Shown: positions 37,701 to 47,123 of the stretch, piece after piece
Layout: every line of letters starts with the position of its first letter
Numbering within the stretch: position 1 is the stretch's first letter
Source of the DNA: Pseudolysobacter antarcticus
GTDB lineage: Bacteria; Pseudomonadota; Gammaproteobacteria; Xanthomonadales; Rhodanobacteraceae
Reading direction: 5' to 3'
Length of the DNA stretch: 64,000 nucleotides
Assembly: GCF_004168365.1 (NCBI RefSeq)
Contig: NZ_CP035704.1
Location: 2,232,001 to 2,296,000 of the forward strand
Program-made: the position numbers and the translations under genes
Notes under the pieces: generated by a model
Databases searched by the model: none
What the model was told of the DNA's origin: nothing
Seen by the model: the letters and a program-made list of their open reading frames with translations, nothing else

Positions 37701-37945
37701 ATATGTTCAATGTCGTTGACGGTGGTGGTCAGCACACGCTCGTACAGCGTGGTGATGCGCCCGGCCATCTGATCCGGTGGTAACCCGGTGTACTGCCACG
37801 CCACTGCGATTACCGGTATGCGAATCTCGGGGAAAATATCGGTCGGCGTGCGCACCGCCGTCAACGGTCCGATGATCAGCAGCAGCAGCGCGAGCACGAC
37901 AAATGTGTAGGGGCGTTGCAGCGCAATGCGTACGATGCCTAGCAT
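34745..37945 (-). CDS. RND (HAE1-like) efflux pump
   Basis: Inner-membrane exporter of 1066 residues, first gene of a complete RND-MFP-OMF operon. N-terminal signature RTPTDIFPEIRIPVIAV is present. TM4 keeps Asp-Asp (GILVDDATVTIEN), but the TM10 position that is Lys in AcrB lies in GVATANSVLVISF and reads Ala, so the relay is not the AcrB one; whether this is normal for the subfamily would need an alignment. Substrate unknown. An ArsR-type regulator is divergent but 413 bp away. Confidence 0.92.
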   Translation of the reverse strand: MLGIVRIALQRPYTFVVLALLLLIIGPLTAVRTPTDIFPEIRIPVIAVAWQYTGLPPDQMAGRITTLYERVLTTTVNDIEHIEATSYAGFGIVKIFFQPGVNVATANAQVTAVSQSVVKQMPAGTTPPLILNYNASTVPILQVALSGKGLSEQNLADLGVNVIRTRLVTVPGAAIPYPFGGKSRQVQIDLDPAALQARGLAAQDVANALAAQNLIVPVGTQKIGTFEYTLQLNNAPTAIEQLGELPVKVVNGATIYIRDVAHVRDGNAPQTNVVHVDGSRSVLLSVLKNGATSTLAIVSGIKAKLTEIKPTLPENLEIAPINDQSLFVRAAISGVAVEGIIAAALTSIMILLFLGSWRSTVIIAVSIPLSILGAIVCLAAIGETLNIMTLGGLALAVGILVDDATVTIENINWHLEHGKDVENSILDGADQIVVPAFVSLLCICIVFVPMFFLEGVSRFLFVPMAEAVMFAMLISFLLSRTLVPTMAMYLLKPHVIRGDDHDEGALPPSRNPLVRFQRGFEHRFERFRASYRGLLELTMLHRRLFVLGFLAFVVASFALVPFLGSNFFPSVDGGQILMHVRVPVGTRVEETATRFANIQASIRKVIPANEIATMVDNIGIGISSINLTYNNTGIMGEQDGDIQIALKEGHRPTAEYVKALRELLPRQFSDTTFSFPPADIVSQILNFGAPAPIDLQIRGNNLTANFDYANTLLKKIRRVPGVADVRIQQSRKNPVLNIDVDRTRAQELGVTTRDVTNNLVVNLAGSSQVAPTFWLNPANGVSYPIVIQTPQYQLDSMSALANVSVGGSTSNTSQTLGALANFTRMSGNALVSQYDIQPLIQINATTQDRDLAAVAKDIRSIIADTAKDVPKGSTVVLLGQVRTMESAFSGLLFGLLGAIVLIYFLIVINFQSWSDPFVIITALPAALAGIVWMLFATHTTLSVPALTGAIMCMGVATANSVLVISFAREKLDELGDATAAALEAGFVRCRPVLMTALAMIIGMAPMALGLGEGGEQNAPLGRAVIGGLIFATIATLVFVPVVFSIVHARHRQKPASRAAIGEPHVA

Positions 37946-38358
37946 GCGAGGTTCCGTGTGGCTGAATAGGTGAGCGAAATCATGGGATCACGCTGATGTT
38001 GTCGAGCTGGGCGCAAGTATGCCGCTACGCTGCGTGCTCGTCGGCAAACTTTGCAATGCAAAAGCGAGCATATTTTCTCTGGCTGAGAACGAGGTTGCAC
38101 ACTTCCTTGATGCGTTCGCGACAGCAAAGCTTGGCATGTGGGCAGCGGAAACGAGATCAAGGTTTATACCGACTCGGGACGGCAGTTTAAAGTTCAACAG
38201 ATCTTGGACTTGATCATCTTATGCTGCGCCCGCACTCAGCGACAAGTAAATTATTGTTAGCTCAGGAAACGAGCTGGGATATGGTGATACGGTGGCAAAC
38301 GCCAAATATCCATTCGCGCATTGACACAATTCGTGTGGCTTTGCAGTAGAGTTGAAAC
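37946..38358. other. Intergenic region between divergent RND operon and arsR-type gene
   Basis: About 410 bases with no convincing gene on either strand. It must hold the promoters of the minus-strand efflux operon and of the plus-strand regulator. TTGACA at 38321-38326 is a full -35 match facing the regulator, but the best -10 candidate (TAGAGT, 38347) lies at an overlong 20-base spacing. Local composition is more AT-rich than in the genes. Confidence 0.45.
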
Positions 38359-38682
38359 ATGCAAAGAATCCATCATCCACGTAAAGAGCAAATCCATCTG
38401 GCCGGCGTGCTCGATTCGTTGAGCGATCCCACTCGACTCGAAATCGTGCTGCGTCTGGACACGCTCGGCGAGGCCACGTGTGCCGAGTTTCTTGATGCCT
38501 GCAGCAAGACCAATCTCACCTATCACCTGCGACGTTTGCGTGAAGCGGGTGTCACACGCGTGAGTCCGGTCGGCACGCAGCGTTTTATTTCGTTGCGGCG
38601 CAAGGATCTGGATACGCGTTTTCCTGGATTGCTGGAAATGATTATCGGCTTTGCGCGCGATGCAGCGTCTGCGGATACGTGA
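38359..38682 (+). CDS. ArsR/HTH_20-type transcriptional regulator
   Basis: Winged-helix regulator of 107 residues. The ArsR-type fold is visible: L-D-S-L-S-D-P-T-R-L-E-I-V near residue 18-30, the recognition helix region C-S-K-T-N-L-T-Y-H-L-R-R-L-R-E-A-G-V, then the wing (RVSPVGTQRFISLRR). Metal-binding CxC of the classical ArsR helix is missing, so it is probably not an arsenite sensor. Likely targets are its own promoter, the divergent RND operon, or the hydrolase gene 200 bp downstream; none is proved. Confidence 0.82.
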   Translation: MQRIHHPRKEQIHLAGVLDSLSDPTRLEIVLRLDTLGEATCAEFLDACSKTNLTYHLRRLREAGVTRVSPVGTQRFISLRRKDLDTRFPGLLEMIIGFARDAASADT

Positions 38683-38882
38683 TCGGCAATCCTGAAGCGC
38701 GCGACCGGGTTGCCGGGTACGATGCGCGCGAAAAACACGTAAAAGTGTTCCAAAGTGGCACACCAATTTCGAGCGATCAAGATTCCTCGCTAGACTGAAC
38801 GCTCTATGCATTTCAGTTAGCGTGTGGCGTATCAGTGTTCTCTTGTCACCACATTCTGTCATCCCGCCGAAAAGTGATTTTC

Positions 38883-39833
38883 ATGAGCGAGTCAGCGCCC
38901 GGCTGGGCGGCAAATACGATCAGTGCGCTAAACGGCATGTTCGGCGATTATCTGCTGCGTCGTGGCAATGGCCTTGCGATCGGCATGGCGTTTTATTCCG
39001 GCAATCAGCCGCTGCAGCTGTCATCACAAGCGATCAGTCACGCGTATCCGCAGGCTGGCAACAGGATTTGCGTTTTTGTGCACGGCTTGGCCTGCAGCGA
39101 AAATATCTGGAGCTGGCGCGAGGCGAAAGATCACTTCGACAAAAAAACCGCTGTCGATGTTTCGTATGGATCGCTGTTGCAGGCGGAACTCGGCTACACG
39201 CCGTTCTATCTGCGCTACAACAGCGGTTTGCCGATCGCAAAAAACGGCACTGATCTATCGACATTGCTGACCGCGTTGCTCGCCAACTATCCGTGCGCCG
39301 TCGATGAGATTGTATTGATCGGCCACAGCATGGGCGGGTTGGTTTTGCGCGCGGCATGCCAACAGACTAATGCCGAACCACCGCCGTGGCTGGAGAAAGT
39401 ATCGCGAGTGTTTTATCTCGGCACGCCGCATAGCGGAGCCGATCTGGAAAGACTCGTGCATGCGACCGCGCGCACCTTGCATGCGGTGCCAAATCCGATC
39501 ACGCGCTTGATCGGAGATATTCTGGATACACGCAGCCAAGGTGTGAAGGATTTGCGTCGTGGTGCGCCGTTGGCTGATGAGAAGATTTCGCGCGTCGCCT
39601 GGTTGCCGACCGCGCAGCATTATTTCATGATGGGCACGATTACCGACGATCCATCGCATCCGGTCTCGCGTTTGCTGGGTGATGCGCTGGTGCGCGTGCC
39701 GCGCGAATCGGCAGCGACTAATGCGATGTACGATGTTTCGCATTCACGCGTATTTGCGGGCGTACATCATCTTGCGTTGGCGCATGATCGCGAGGTGTAT
39801 GAACAGATCAAGGTTTGGTGCAGCCACCCATGA
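38883..39833 (+). CDS. Alpha/beta hydrolase (lipase/esterase-like)
   Basis: Predicted cytoplasmic hydrolase of 316 residues. The oxyanion region V-F-V-H-G-L-A-C comes near residue 62 and the nucleophile elbow G-H-S-M-G-G near residue 148 (Ser), followed by YLGTPHSGADLE as in lipases with a PGAP1-like or DUF676-like fold; a C-terminal G-V-H-H-L-A-L supplies the His. No signal peptide is seen. ATG 38883 is preferred over 38835 by homology-like start position, though its ribosome site is weak. Substrate unknown. Its stop lies 14 bases before the next small gene. Confidence 0.8.
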   Translation: MSESAPGWAANTISALNGMFGDYLLRRGNGLAIGMAFYSGNQPLQLSSQAISHAYPQAGNRICVFVHGLACSENIWSWREAKDHFDKKTAVDVSYGSLLQAELGYTPFYLRYNSGLPIAKNGTDLSTLLTALLANYPCAVDEIVLIGHSMGGLVLRAACQQTNAEPPPWLEKVSRVFYLGTPHSGADLERLVHATARTLHAVPNPITRLIGDILDTRSQGVKDLRRGAPLADEKISRVAWLPTAQHYFMMGTITDDPSHPVSRLLGDALVRVPRESAATNAMYDVSHSRVFAGVHHLALAHDREVYEQIKVWCSHP

Positions 39834-39847
39834 ACGAGGAGAAAAAC

Positions 39848-40135
39848 ATGCGTATTCCGATCCAGCAGTTGCGCGGCGCGAAAGATCTGCTCGAAGATGT
39901 GGTTAGGGCAACGGTAAATGCCAGCGAATCGTTGCAGCAAAAAATCGTGCGACAGCCGTACGCGCTGTTGCAGCGCATCGACGCCATCGCTGCGCCGGTG
40001 CGCAAAATCGAATCCGTGCAGGCCACGATTACGCAAACGATTTACGGCACGATTCGATTCGTGACTCGTGGCAGCGTAGGCCTTGCCTCACGCTTGCTCG
40101 ACTTCGCCGAACGGAACGCGTGGGGTCGGAAATAA
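39848..40135 (+). CDS. Conserved-looking small helical protein coupled to hydrolase
   Basis: 95-residue basic, mostly alpha-helical protein of unknown function, with no signal peptide. A central amphipathic stretch (Q-K-I-V-R-Q-P-Y-A-L-L-Q-R-I-D-A-I) and a mildly hydrophobic C-terminal part (IYGTIRFVTRGSVGLASRLLD) could bind a membrane or granule surface. ATG 39848 has GAGGAG six bases upstream; ATG 39830 overlaps the hydrolase stop and is an alternative. The close spacing says it is expressed with the hydrolase. Confidence 0.6.
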   Translation: MRIPIQQLRGAKDLLEDVVRATVNASESLQQKIVRQPYALLQRIDAIAAPVRKIESVQATITQTIYGTIRFVTRGSVGLASRLLDFAERNAWGRK

Positions 40136-40485
40136 ATACGTAAAGTCCGCTTTCGAGAGCAACCAGAGTGCTCTCTGCTCGATCGGGATTTTGCAGTCGA
40201 AAATTCGGTTGCCACCCACAACTCCGAATCATCCCCCATCAGACGCAAGCGCCTGACGACGGCATAGGATTCTCTGCCGATTTCGTCACGATTTCGTCGC
40301 GTCCGAATACCTGCAGTCCGCCGCCCTCTGCTGCGGCCGATCATGCGCGCGCTGAGGCTAGACCAAGGTCGGCTATGGGATATTGTACTGGCGCGTATCA
40401 TCATGCCGGTGTCTGATATCCGCGGCACAAACTCCTATTTCCGTTACATGGACGTAACTACGCGTCGCATCGTCCAGGGGGAAGT
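40136..40485. other. Intergenic region upstream of the formate operon
   Basis: 350 bases with no gene I can support. It should carry the promoter of the carrier-fds operon, but I could not identify a confident -35/-10 pair or a -12/-24 element by eye. Confidence 0.5.
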
Positions 40486-42144
40486 ATGGCAAACGTATAC
40501 GGTACGAATAACTCCGCATCACCCGTTGCTGCAGCAGGTTTTCTCGACAAGGAAAGCACCATCGCCGGCCCGGGTTTCAATCGCTGGCTGGTTCCGCCCG
40601 CGGCACTTTGCATCCATCTGAGTATCGGCATGGCGTACGGTTTCAGCGTGTTCTGGACGCCGCTGACCAAGGCGCTGGGCATCACCAAATCGCAATCCTG
40701 TCCCGACGCCGGAATTTTTGACCTGCTTACCAGCACGAGTTGCGACTGGACTCAGACCGCGCTCACGATCACGTTTTCGTTGTTTATCGTCGCGCTCGGC
40801 CTCGCGGCAGCACTGTGGGGCGGTTGGCTCGAAAGAGTCGGGCCACGCAAGGCTGGACTGGTCGCCGCGTTGTGCTGGAGCGGTGGACTCGCGTTCGGCG
40901 CACTCGGCATCTGGCTGCACCAACTCTGGATACTGTGGCTCGGCACCGGCGTGCTGGGCGGCATCGGTCTTGGCATCGGCTACATCTCGCCGGTGTCGAC
41001 CTTGATCAAATGGTTTCCGGACCGGCGCGGCATGGCGACCGGCATGGCGATCATGGGTTTCGGTGGTGGTGCCATGATCGGTACACCACTGGCGGATCGC
41101 ATGATCAAGTATTTCGCCACAGCAGATTCCGTCGGCGTGTGGCAGACCTTTCTCGTTCTCGCAGTTATCTATCTTGTGTTCATGACCGCGGGTGCACTGG
41201 GTTATCGCGTACCGCCGACCGGCTGGAAACCTGCGGGCTGGGTGCCGCCGGCCAAACTCGCCAACGATGCCATGATCACGCGCGGCCAGGTGCACCTGAA
41301 TACCGCGTGGAAAACACCACAGTTCTGGCTGATCTGGATGGTGCTGTGCATGAACGTGACTGCCGGCATTGCGGTGCTCGCGGTGGCGGTGCCGATGTTG
41401 CAGGAAGTATTTGGTGGCCGACTGCTCGGACTCGATATCGGTGTCGCGCAACTCAGTGCCGATCAGCTCAAGCAGATGTCGGCGATCGCGGCGGGCTTTG
41501 CCGGACTATTGAGTTTGTTCAATATCGGTGGCCGGTTTTTTTGGGCGTCGTTGTCGGATCGGCTCGGACGCAAGGTCACCTACGCGATTTTCTTTTTGCT
41601 CGGCATCGCCCTGTACGCGGCCGCGCCATCGATGGGACACAGCGGCCAGGTCGGATTGTTCGTCGCGATTTTCTGCGTGATACTGTCGATGTATGGCGGT
41701 GGTTTCGCGACCGTACCTGCGTATCTTTCGGACATGTTCGGCACGCAGTTCGTCGGCGCGATTCATGGACGTCTGCTCACTGCTTGGTCAACCGCAGGCG
41801 TGATCGGCCCAGTGCTGATCAACTATATTCGTGATGCGCAAATCGCTGCGGGCGTGCCCAAGGCGCAGGTCTATGATCGCACCATGTATATTCTCGTCGC
41901 GCTGCTGCTGATCGGACTGATCTGCAACCTGCTGGTGAAGCCGGTAGCGAGCAAATATTTCATGACCGATGCGCAGATCGCCGAAGCCCGATTGAAAGCG
42001 CACGAAACCGCTGCTCCGACGACATCGTCGAGTTCGGCGCCCAGCGGTTTCAGTTTTGCGGTGTTGCTGGCGTGGCTCGTTGTTGGCATTCCGATCGCGT
42101 GGGGCGCATGGATGACGCTGCAAAAAGCCGCGGTACTTTTCTAA
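40486..42144 (+). CDS. MFS carrier of the oxalate/formate antiporter (OFA) type
   Basis: Twelve-helix inner-membrane transporter, 552 residues. OFA-family features are seen: M-A-Y-G-F-S-V-F-W near residue 47, [25 protein letters not shown] near 160, and SDRLGRK after TM7. A Cys-containing loop ([18 protein letters not shown]) sits between the first two helices, an addition not in the classical OxlT. The gene lies 25 bases before fdsG, which makes formate (or oxalate as its precursor) the natural guess for its substrate; this is inference from position and family. GGGGGAAG lies just upstream of the ATG. Confidence 0.85.
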   Translation: MANVYGTNNSASPVAAAGFLDKESTIAGPGFNRWLVPPAALCIHLSIGMAYGFSVFWTPLTKALGITKSQSCPDAGIFDLLTSTSCDWTQTALTITFSLFIVALGLAAALWGGWLERVGPRKAGLVAALCWSGGLAFGALGIWLHQLWILWLGTGVLGGIGLGIGYISPVSTLIKWFPDRRGMATGMAIMGFGGGAMIGTPLADRMIKYFATADSVGVWQTFLVLAVIYLVFMTAGALGYRVPPTGWKPAGWVPPAKLANDAMITRGQVHLNTAWKTPQFWLIWMVLCMNVTAGIAVLAVAVPMLQEVFGGRLLGLDIGVAQLSADQLKQMSAIAAGFAGLLSLFNIGGRFFWASLSDRLGRKVTYAIFFLLGIALYAAAPSMGHSGQVGLFVAIFCVILSMYGGGFATVPAYLSDMFGTQFVGAIHGRLLTAWSTAGVIGPVLINYIRDAQIAAGVPKAQVYDRTMYILVALLLIGLICNLLVKPVASKYFMTDAQIAEARLKAHETAAPTTSSSSAPSGFSFAVLLAWLVVGIPIAWGAWMTLQKAAVLF

Positions 42145-42169
42145 TTTCAGACGACAACAGGAGACGGCT

Positions 42170-42691
42170 TTGGCACGTCCGGCAATACCGATTCAGCTAC
42201 GCAATGAACCCGAAAACAATTTGCCGCCGGATCAATCGGCGGTGGTTTCCGATGTTTTGCATCGTCTGAAAGGTATGCCGGGCGCGTTGTTGCCGATTTT
42301 GCATGGCGTGCAGGATGCGCTCGGTTACGTGCCACCGGATGCGGTGCATTTGATCGCGGTGGCGTTGAATATCTCGCGGGCCGAAGTGCATGGCGTGATC
42401 AGTTTTTATCATCACTTCCGCAGCAAACCGGTGGCGCGGCATGTACTGTATGTTTGTCGTGCCGAGGCGTGTCAGTCGATGGGCGCGGTCGCCCTCGAAG
42501 CGCACGCGAAAAAGACTTTGGGAATCGAATTTCACGAGTCGACCGCCGATGGTGTGTTTACGCTGGAGCCGGTGTATTGCCTCGGCAATTGCGCGTGCTC
42601 GCCGGCAGTAATGCTGGATCAGGAACTGCACGGCCGGATGACGGTCGAAAAATTCGATAGCCTGATCCAGGCGACGCGACGAAGCGTATGA
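42170..42691 (+). CDS. fdsG: NAD-dependent formate dehydrogenase gamma subunit
   Basis: NuoE-like [2Fe-2S] thioredoxin-fold subunit of 173 residues. Cluster ligands are in [10 protein letters not shown] (two Cys) and [10 protein letters not shown] (two more). The start is TTG: AGGAG stands six bases before it and no better ATG exists at this distance. Its stop overlaps fdsB (ATGA at 42688). With FdsB it forms the diaphorase part that passes electrons to NAD+. Confidence 0.93.
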   Translation: MARPAIPIQLRNEPENNLPPDQSAVVSDVLHRLKGMPGALLPILHGVQDALGYVPPDAVHLIAVALNISRAEVHGVISFYHHFRSKPVARHVLYVCRAEACQSMGAVALEAHAKKTLGIEFHESTADGVFTLEPVYCLGNCACSPAVMLDQELHGRMTVEKFDSLIQATRRSV

Positions 42692-44256
42692 GCACCTCCA
42701 ACACCAGCATTCGCATTTATGTGCCGCGCGATGCCTCGGCACTTTCACTTGGCGCCGAACAGACCGCCAATGCCATCGCCGCTGAGGCCACGCGCCTTGG
42801 TGCCGACATCCAGATCGTGCGCAATGGATCGCGCGGATTGTTCTGGCTCGAACCCATGATCGAAGTGGAAACGCCTGCGGGTCGTGTCGCTTACGGGCCG
42901 GTGCAAGCTGGTGATGTCGCCGCGCTGTTTGCAGCGGACTTTCTGCACGGCGGCAACCATGATTTGAGCCTGGGATTGACCGAGGACATTCCGTATCTGA
43001 AACGCCAGCAACGCCTGACGTTCGCGCGCGTTGGCATAACCGATCCCGTCAGTGTCGAAGATTATGTCGCGCATGGCGGGTTTCGTGGCCTCGCCGCTGC
43101 GCTGAAAATTTCGTCCAGCGATATCGTGCAGCAGGTGACGGATTCCGGTTTGCGCGGACGCGGTGGTGCGGCATTTCCGGCGGGCATCAAATGGAAAACC
43201 GTATTCGGCGCGCAGTCCGAGCAGAAGTACATCGTCTGCAACGCCGACGAAGGCGATTCCGGCACGTATGCCGATCGCATGATCATGGAAGGCGATCCGC
43301 TGGTGCTGATCGAAGGCATGATCATCGCGGGTATCGCCGTCGGCGCGACACAGGGCTATATCTATTTACGCAGCGAATATCCGCACGCATTTCGCGTGCT
43401 CAACGAGGCGATTGTTGCGGCGAAAAATGCAGGTTATCTCGGTGCCGGAATTTGCGGCAGTGAGCATGATTTCGAACTCGAAGTGCGCCTCGGCGCAGGT
43501 GCGTATATCTGCGGCGAAGAAACCTCGCTGCTCGAAAGCCTCGAAGGCAAACGCGGCCAAGTGCGTTTCAAGCCGCCGTTGCCAGCGCTGAAAGGTCTGT
43601 TCGGCAAGCCGACCGTGGTCAACAACGTCATCACGCTCGCGAGTGTACCGATCATTCTCGACAAGGGCGCGGATTTTTATCGCGACTTCGGCATGGGCCG
43701 TTCGCGTGGCACGCTGCCGTTTCAACTGGCGGGAAATCTCAAGCAGGCCGGCTTGGTCGAGTGCGCATTCGGTTTGACCTTGCGCGAGATTCTCTACGAT
43801 TTCGGTGGCGGCTCGGCAACAGGAAAACCGATTCGTGCGGTGCAGGTTGGTGGCCCGCTCGGCGCGTATATGCCCGAATCGCAATTCGACACGCCGCTGG
43901 ATTACGAGGCGCTGGCCGCGGTCGGTGCGATGCTCGGCCACGGCGGCATTGTTGCGTTTGACGACAGCGTCGACATGGCGCAACAGGCGCGTTATGCGAT
44001 GGAATTCTGTGCGATCGAATCCTGCGGCAAATGCACGCCGTGCCGGATCGGTTCCACCCGTGGTGTCGAGGTGATCGATCGCATCATCGCCGATCAGGAT
44101 CACGCTAAAAACATAACGCTGCTACGTGACCTTTGCGATACGTTGCTGGCCGGATCGCTGTGTGCGCTCGGTGGCATGGTGCCGTTTCCAGTGACCAGCG
44201 CACTCAATCATTTTGCCGAAGATTTCGAGCCGCGTGTTTTGCGTGCGGCGAGCTGA
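42688..44256 (+). CDS. fdsB: NAD-dependent formate dehydrogenase beta subunit
   Basis: NuoF-like FMN- and NAD-binding subunit of 522 residues. The N-terminal 100 residues are a thioredoxin-like extension as in FdsB. The nucleotide-binding core has [16 protein letters not shown] and [14 protein letters not shown], then [22 protein letters not shown]. The [4Fe-4S] site is [12 protein letters not shown] plus the later L-C-A-L-G. It oxidises the clusters of FdsA and reduces NAD+. Confidence 0.95.
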   Translation: MSTSNTSIRIYVPRDASALSLGAEQTANAIAAEATRLGADIQIVRNGSRGLFWLEPMIEVETPAGRVAYGPVQAGDVAALFAADFLHGGNHDLSLGLTEDIPYLKRQQRLTFARVGITDPVSVEDYVAHGGFRGLAAALKISSSDIVQQVTDSGLRGRGGAAFPAGIKWKTVFGAQSEQKYIVCNADEGDSGTYADRMIMEGDPLVLIEGMIIAGIAVGATQGYIYLRSEYPHAFRVLNEAIVAAKNAGYLGAGICGSEHDFELEVRLGAGAYICGEETSLLESLEGKRGQVRFKPPLPALKGLFGKPTVVNNVITLASVPIILDKGADFYRDFGMGRSRGTLPFQLAGNLKQAGLVECAFGLTLREILYDFGGGSATGKPIRAVQVGGPLGAYMPESQFDTPLDYEALAAVGAMLGHGGIVAFDDSVDMAQQARYAMEFCAIESCGKCTPCRIGSTRGVEVIDRIIADQDHAKNITLLRDLCDTLLAGSLCALGGMVPFPVTSALNHFAEDFEPRVLRAAS

Positions 44257-44267
44257 GGAATACGAAC

Positions 44268-47123
44268 ATGTTATCGATTATCGAACACGATTTTGGCACG
44301 CCGCTTTCCAAATCCGGCAAGCGCGTGTCGCTGGAAATAGACGGCTTTACGGTCGATGTGGCCGAGGGCACATCGGTGATGCGTGCGGCGGCCAGCATCG
44401 GCATCGCGATCCCGAAACTGTGCGCCACTGAAATGCTCGACGCGTTCGGTTCGTGTCGTCTGTGCCTGGTTCAAGTCGAAGGCATGAAAGGTTATCCGGC
44501 CTCGTGCACCACGCCGGTTGCGCCAGGCATGAAGGTCACGACACAGAATAAAAAACTCGCCGATGTGCGCCGCGGCGTGATGGAACTCTACATCTCAGAT
44601 CACCCACTCGATTGCCTCACGTGCCCGGCGAACGGCCACTGCGAACTGCAGGACATGGCAGGCGTGGTCGGCCTGCGCGAAGTGCGTTACGGCTATGCGG
44701 GCGAGAATCATCTCGACGCGAAGAAAGACGAAAGCAATCCGTATTTCACGTTCGATCCAAGCAAGTGCATCGTCTGTTCGCGCTGCGTTCGCGCATGCGA
44801 AGAAGTGCAGGGCACGTTTGCGCTGACCATCGAAGGTCGCGGGTTCGATTCCAAGGTGGCGGCCAGCCAGAATGATTCGTTTCTCGATTCCGAATGTGTC
44901 TCGTGCGGCGCGTGTGTGCAGGCGTGCCCGACGGCAACGCTGTCGGAAAAAAGCCTGATCGCCAAAGGCCAGGCCGAACACAGCATCACTACCACGTGCG
45001 CGTATTGCGGTGTCGGTTGTTCATTCCGCGCCGAGATGAAAGGCCAGGAACTCGTGCGCATGGTGCCGAACATGGACGGCCAAGCGAATCACGGCCACTC
45101 GTGCGTCAAGGGCAGGTTTGCGATCGGCTACACCACGCATCCCGATCGCATTACCAAGCCGATGATCCGCGCGCGGATCGGCGATCCGTGGCGCGAAGTT
45201 TCGTGGGAGGAAGCGATCAAGCATACCGCTGCAGAGTTCCGCCGTATCCAGAAACAATACGGACGCGATTCGGTCGGCGGCATTACGTCATCGCGTTGCA
45301 CCAACGAAGAAACCTATCTCGTGCAGAAGCTCGTGCGCGCGGCGTTCGGCAACAACAACGTCGACACCTGCGCGCGTGTTTGTCATTCACCGACTGGCTA
45401 CGGATTGAAAAATACGCTCGGCGAATCTGCCGGCACACAAGATTTCGATTCGGTGATGCTGGCCGATGTGATCTTCGTGATCGGCGCCAACCCGACCGAC
45501 GGTCATCCGGTGTTCGCATCGCAGATGAAACGTCGCCTGCGCCAAGGTGCGAAGCTGATCGTCGCCGATCCGCGGCGCATCGATCTGATTCGCACACCGC
45601 ATATCGAAGCGCAGCATCACTTGCAATTGCGACCGGGAACCAACGTCGCGCTGATCAACAGTGTCGCGCATGTCATCGTCGCAGAAGGGTTGCTGAATGA
45701 AGCGTTTGTCGCGCAGCGTTGCGAGAAAGAATCCTTTGATAAGTGGCGCGCGTTTGTTGGCGAACTACGCAACTCACCGGAGGCAATGGAAACCGTCACC
45801 GGCGTGCCCGCCGCCGAAGTGCGCGCCGCCGCGCGGCTCTATGCGACCGGCGGCAACGGCGCGATTTACTACGGTTTGGGCGTGACCGAACACAGCCAAG
45901 GTTCGACGATGGTGATGGGTATCGCCAACCTCGCGATGGCCACCGGCAATATCGGTCGCGAAGGTGTTGGCGTGAATCCGCTGCGTGGCCAGAACAATGT
46001 GCAGGGTTCGTGCGACATGGGTTCGTTCCCGCACGAATTCCCGGGCTACCGACATGTATCCGGCAACGAAGTGCGGCATCAGTTTGAGCAGGCGTGGGGC
46101 GTGCCGCTGCAATCCGAACCCGGCCTGCGCATTCCGAACATGTTCGAGGCCGCGCTCGATGGCGAGTTCAAGGCGCTGTACATCGAAGGCGAGGATATCG
46201 CGCAGTCCGATCCGAACATCCAGCACGTGCACGCCGCGCTCGGTGCGATGGAATGCGTCGTGGTGCAGGATCTGTTTCTCAACGAAACCGCGAAGTTCGC
46301 GCACGTGTTCTTGCCGGGCTCATCGTTCCTCGAAAAAGACGGCACGTTCACCAATGCCGAGCGGCGCATTTCACTCGTGCGCAAGGTGATGGATGCGCCA
46401 GGCGGTTACGCCGATTGGGAGATCACGCAACTGCTTTCCAACGCGCTCGGTTATCCGATGCAGTACAAACACGCGTCGGAAGTCATGGACGAAATCGCCA
46501 GCCTCACACCGACTTTCCAAGGCGTGAGTTTTGCGCGCATCAACGAACTCGGCAGCATCCAGTGGCCGTGCAACGCCGAACATCCCGAGGGCACGCCGGT
46601 GATGCATGTGGATGAATTCGTACGTGGCAAGGGACGTTTCCTCGTGACGGAATATGTGCCGACGCGCGAGCGCGTCAACGGCAAATATCCGCTGATTCTC
46701 ACCACTGGTCGCATCCTGTCGCAGTACAACGTTGGCGCACAAACACGTCGTACCGAAAACAACGTCTGGCACGCCGAAGACCGGCTCGAACTGCATCCGC
46801 AGGACGCAGAGGATCGTGGTATCAAGAGCGGCGACTGGGTCGGCATTCAGAGTCGTGCAGGCGAAACCGTATTGCGCGCCTTGGTCAGCGAACGCATGCA
46901 GCCGGGCGTGGTCTACACCACATTCCATTTTCCGGGCTCGGGCGCGAACGTGATCACCACCGAGAATTCCGATTGGGCCACTAATTGCCCGGAATACAAG
47001 GTCACCGCGGTCGAGATCATGCGCGTCAGCCAGCCTTCGGAATGGCAAAAACGCTACCACGAATTCAGCGAAGCGCAGCAGGAAATGCTCGACAAGGCCA
47101 AGCATGTTGTCGCCGCCCGCTGA
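44268..47123 (+). CDS. fdsA: NAD-dependent formate dehydrogenase alpha subunit (Cys-type, Mo/W)
   Basis: Catalytic bis-MGD subunit of 951 residues oxidising formate to CO2. Order: N-terminal [2Fe-2S] domain (C-x10-C-x-x-C type, near residues 50-80), the His/Cys block DCLTCPANGHCELQ, two [4Fe-4S] ferredoxin motifs (CIVCSRCVRACEE and CVSCGACVQACPT), the CAYCGVGCSF cluster at the molybdopterin domain, then the active-site CARVCH with Cys near residue 372, so it is the Cys rather than selenocysteine form, followed by the His. ATG 44268 is used because GAGGAA lies seven bases upstream. Its end overlaps fdhD by 20 bases. Confidence 0.96.
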   Translation: MLSIIEHDFGTPLSKSGKRVSLEIDGFTVDVAEGTSVMRAAASIGIAIPKLCATEMLDAFGSCRLCLVQVEGMKGYPASCTTPVAPGMKVTTQNKKLADVRRGVMELYISDHPLDCLTCPANGHCELQDMAGVVGLREVRYGYAGENHLDAKKDESNPYFTFDPSKCIVCSRCVRACEEVQGTFALTIEGRGFDSKVAASQNDSFLDSECVSCGACVQACPTATLSEKSLIAKGQAEHSITTTCAYCGVGCSFRAEMKGQELVRMVPNMDGQANHGHSCVKGRFAIGYTTHPDRITKPMIRARIGDPWREVSWEEAIKHTAAEFRRIQKQYGRDSVGGITSSRCTNEETYLVQKLVRAAFGNNNVDTCARVCHSPTGYGLKNTLGESAGTQDFDSVMLADVIFVIGANPTDGHPVFASQMKRRLRQGAKLIVADPRRIDLIRTPHIEAQHHLQLRPGTNVALINSVAHVIVAEGLLNEAFVAQRCEKESFDKWRAFVGELRNSPEAMETVTGVPAAEVRAAARLYATGGNGAIYYGLGVTEHSQGSTMVMGIANLAMATGNIGREGVGVNPLRGQNNVQGSCDMGSFPHEFPGYRHVSGNEVRHQFEQAWGVPLQSEPGLRIPNMFEAALDGEFKALYIEGEDIAQSDPNIQHVHAALGAMECVVVQDLFLNETAKFAHVFLPGSSFLEKDGTFTNAERRISLVRKVMDAPGGYADWEITQLLSNALGYPMQYKHASEVMDEIASLTPTFQGVSFARINELGSIQWPCNAEHPEGTPVMHVDEFVRGKGRFLVTEYVPTRERVNGKYPLILTTGRILSQYNVGAQTRRTENNVWHAEDRLELHPQDAEDRGIKSGDWVGIQSRAGETVLRALVSERMQPGVVYTTFHFPGSGANVITTENSDWATNCPEYKVTAVEIMRVSQPSEWQKRYHEFSEAQQEMLDKAKHVVAAR

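Noticed and set aside
38257-38862. Minus-strand frame of about 200 codons over the ArsR-type gene
   Set aside because: The opposite strand encodes a clear winged-helix regulator; the frame is a shadow.
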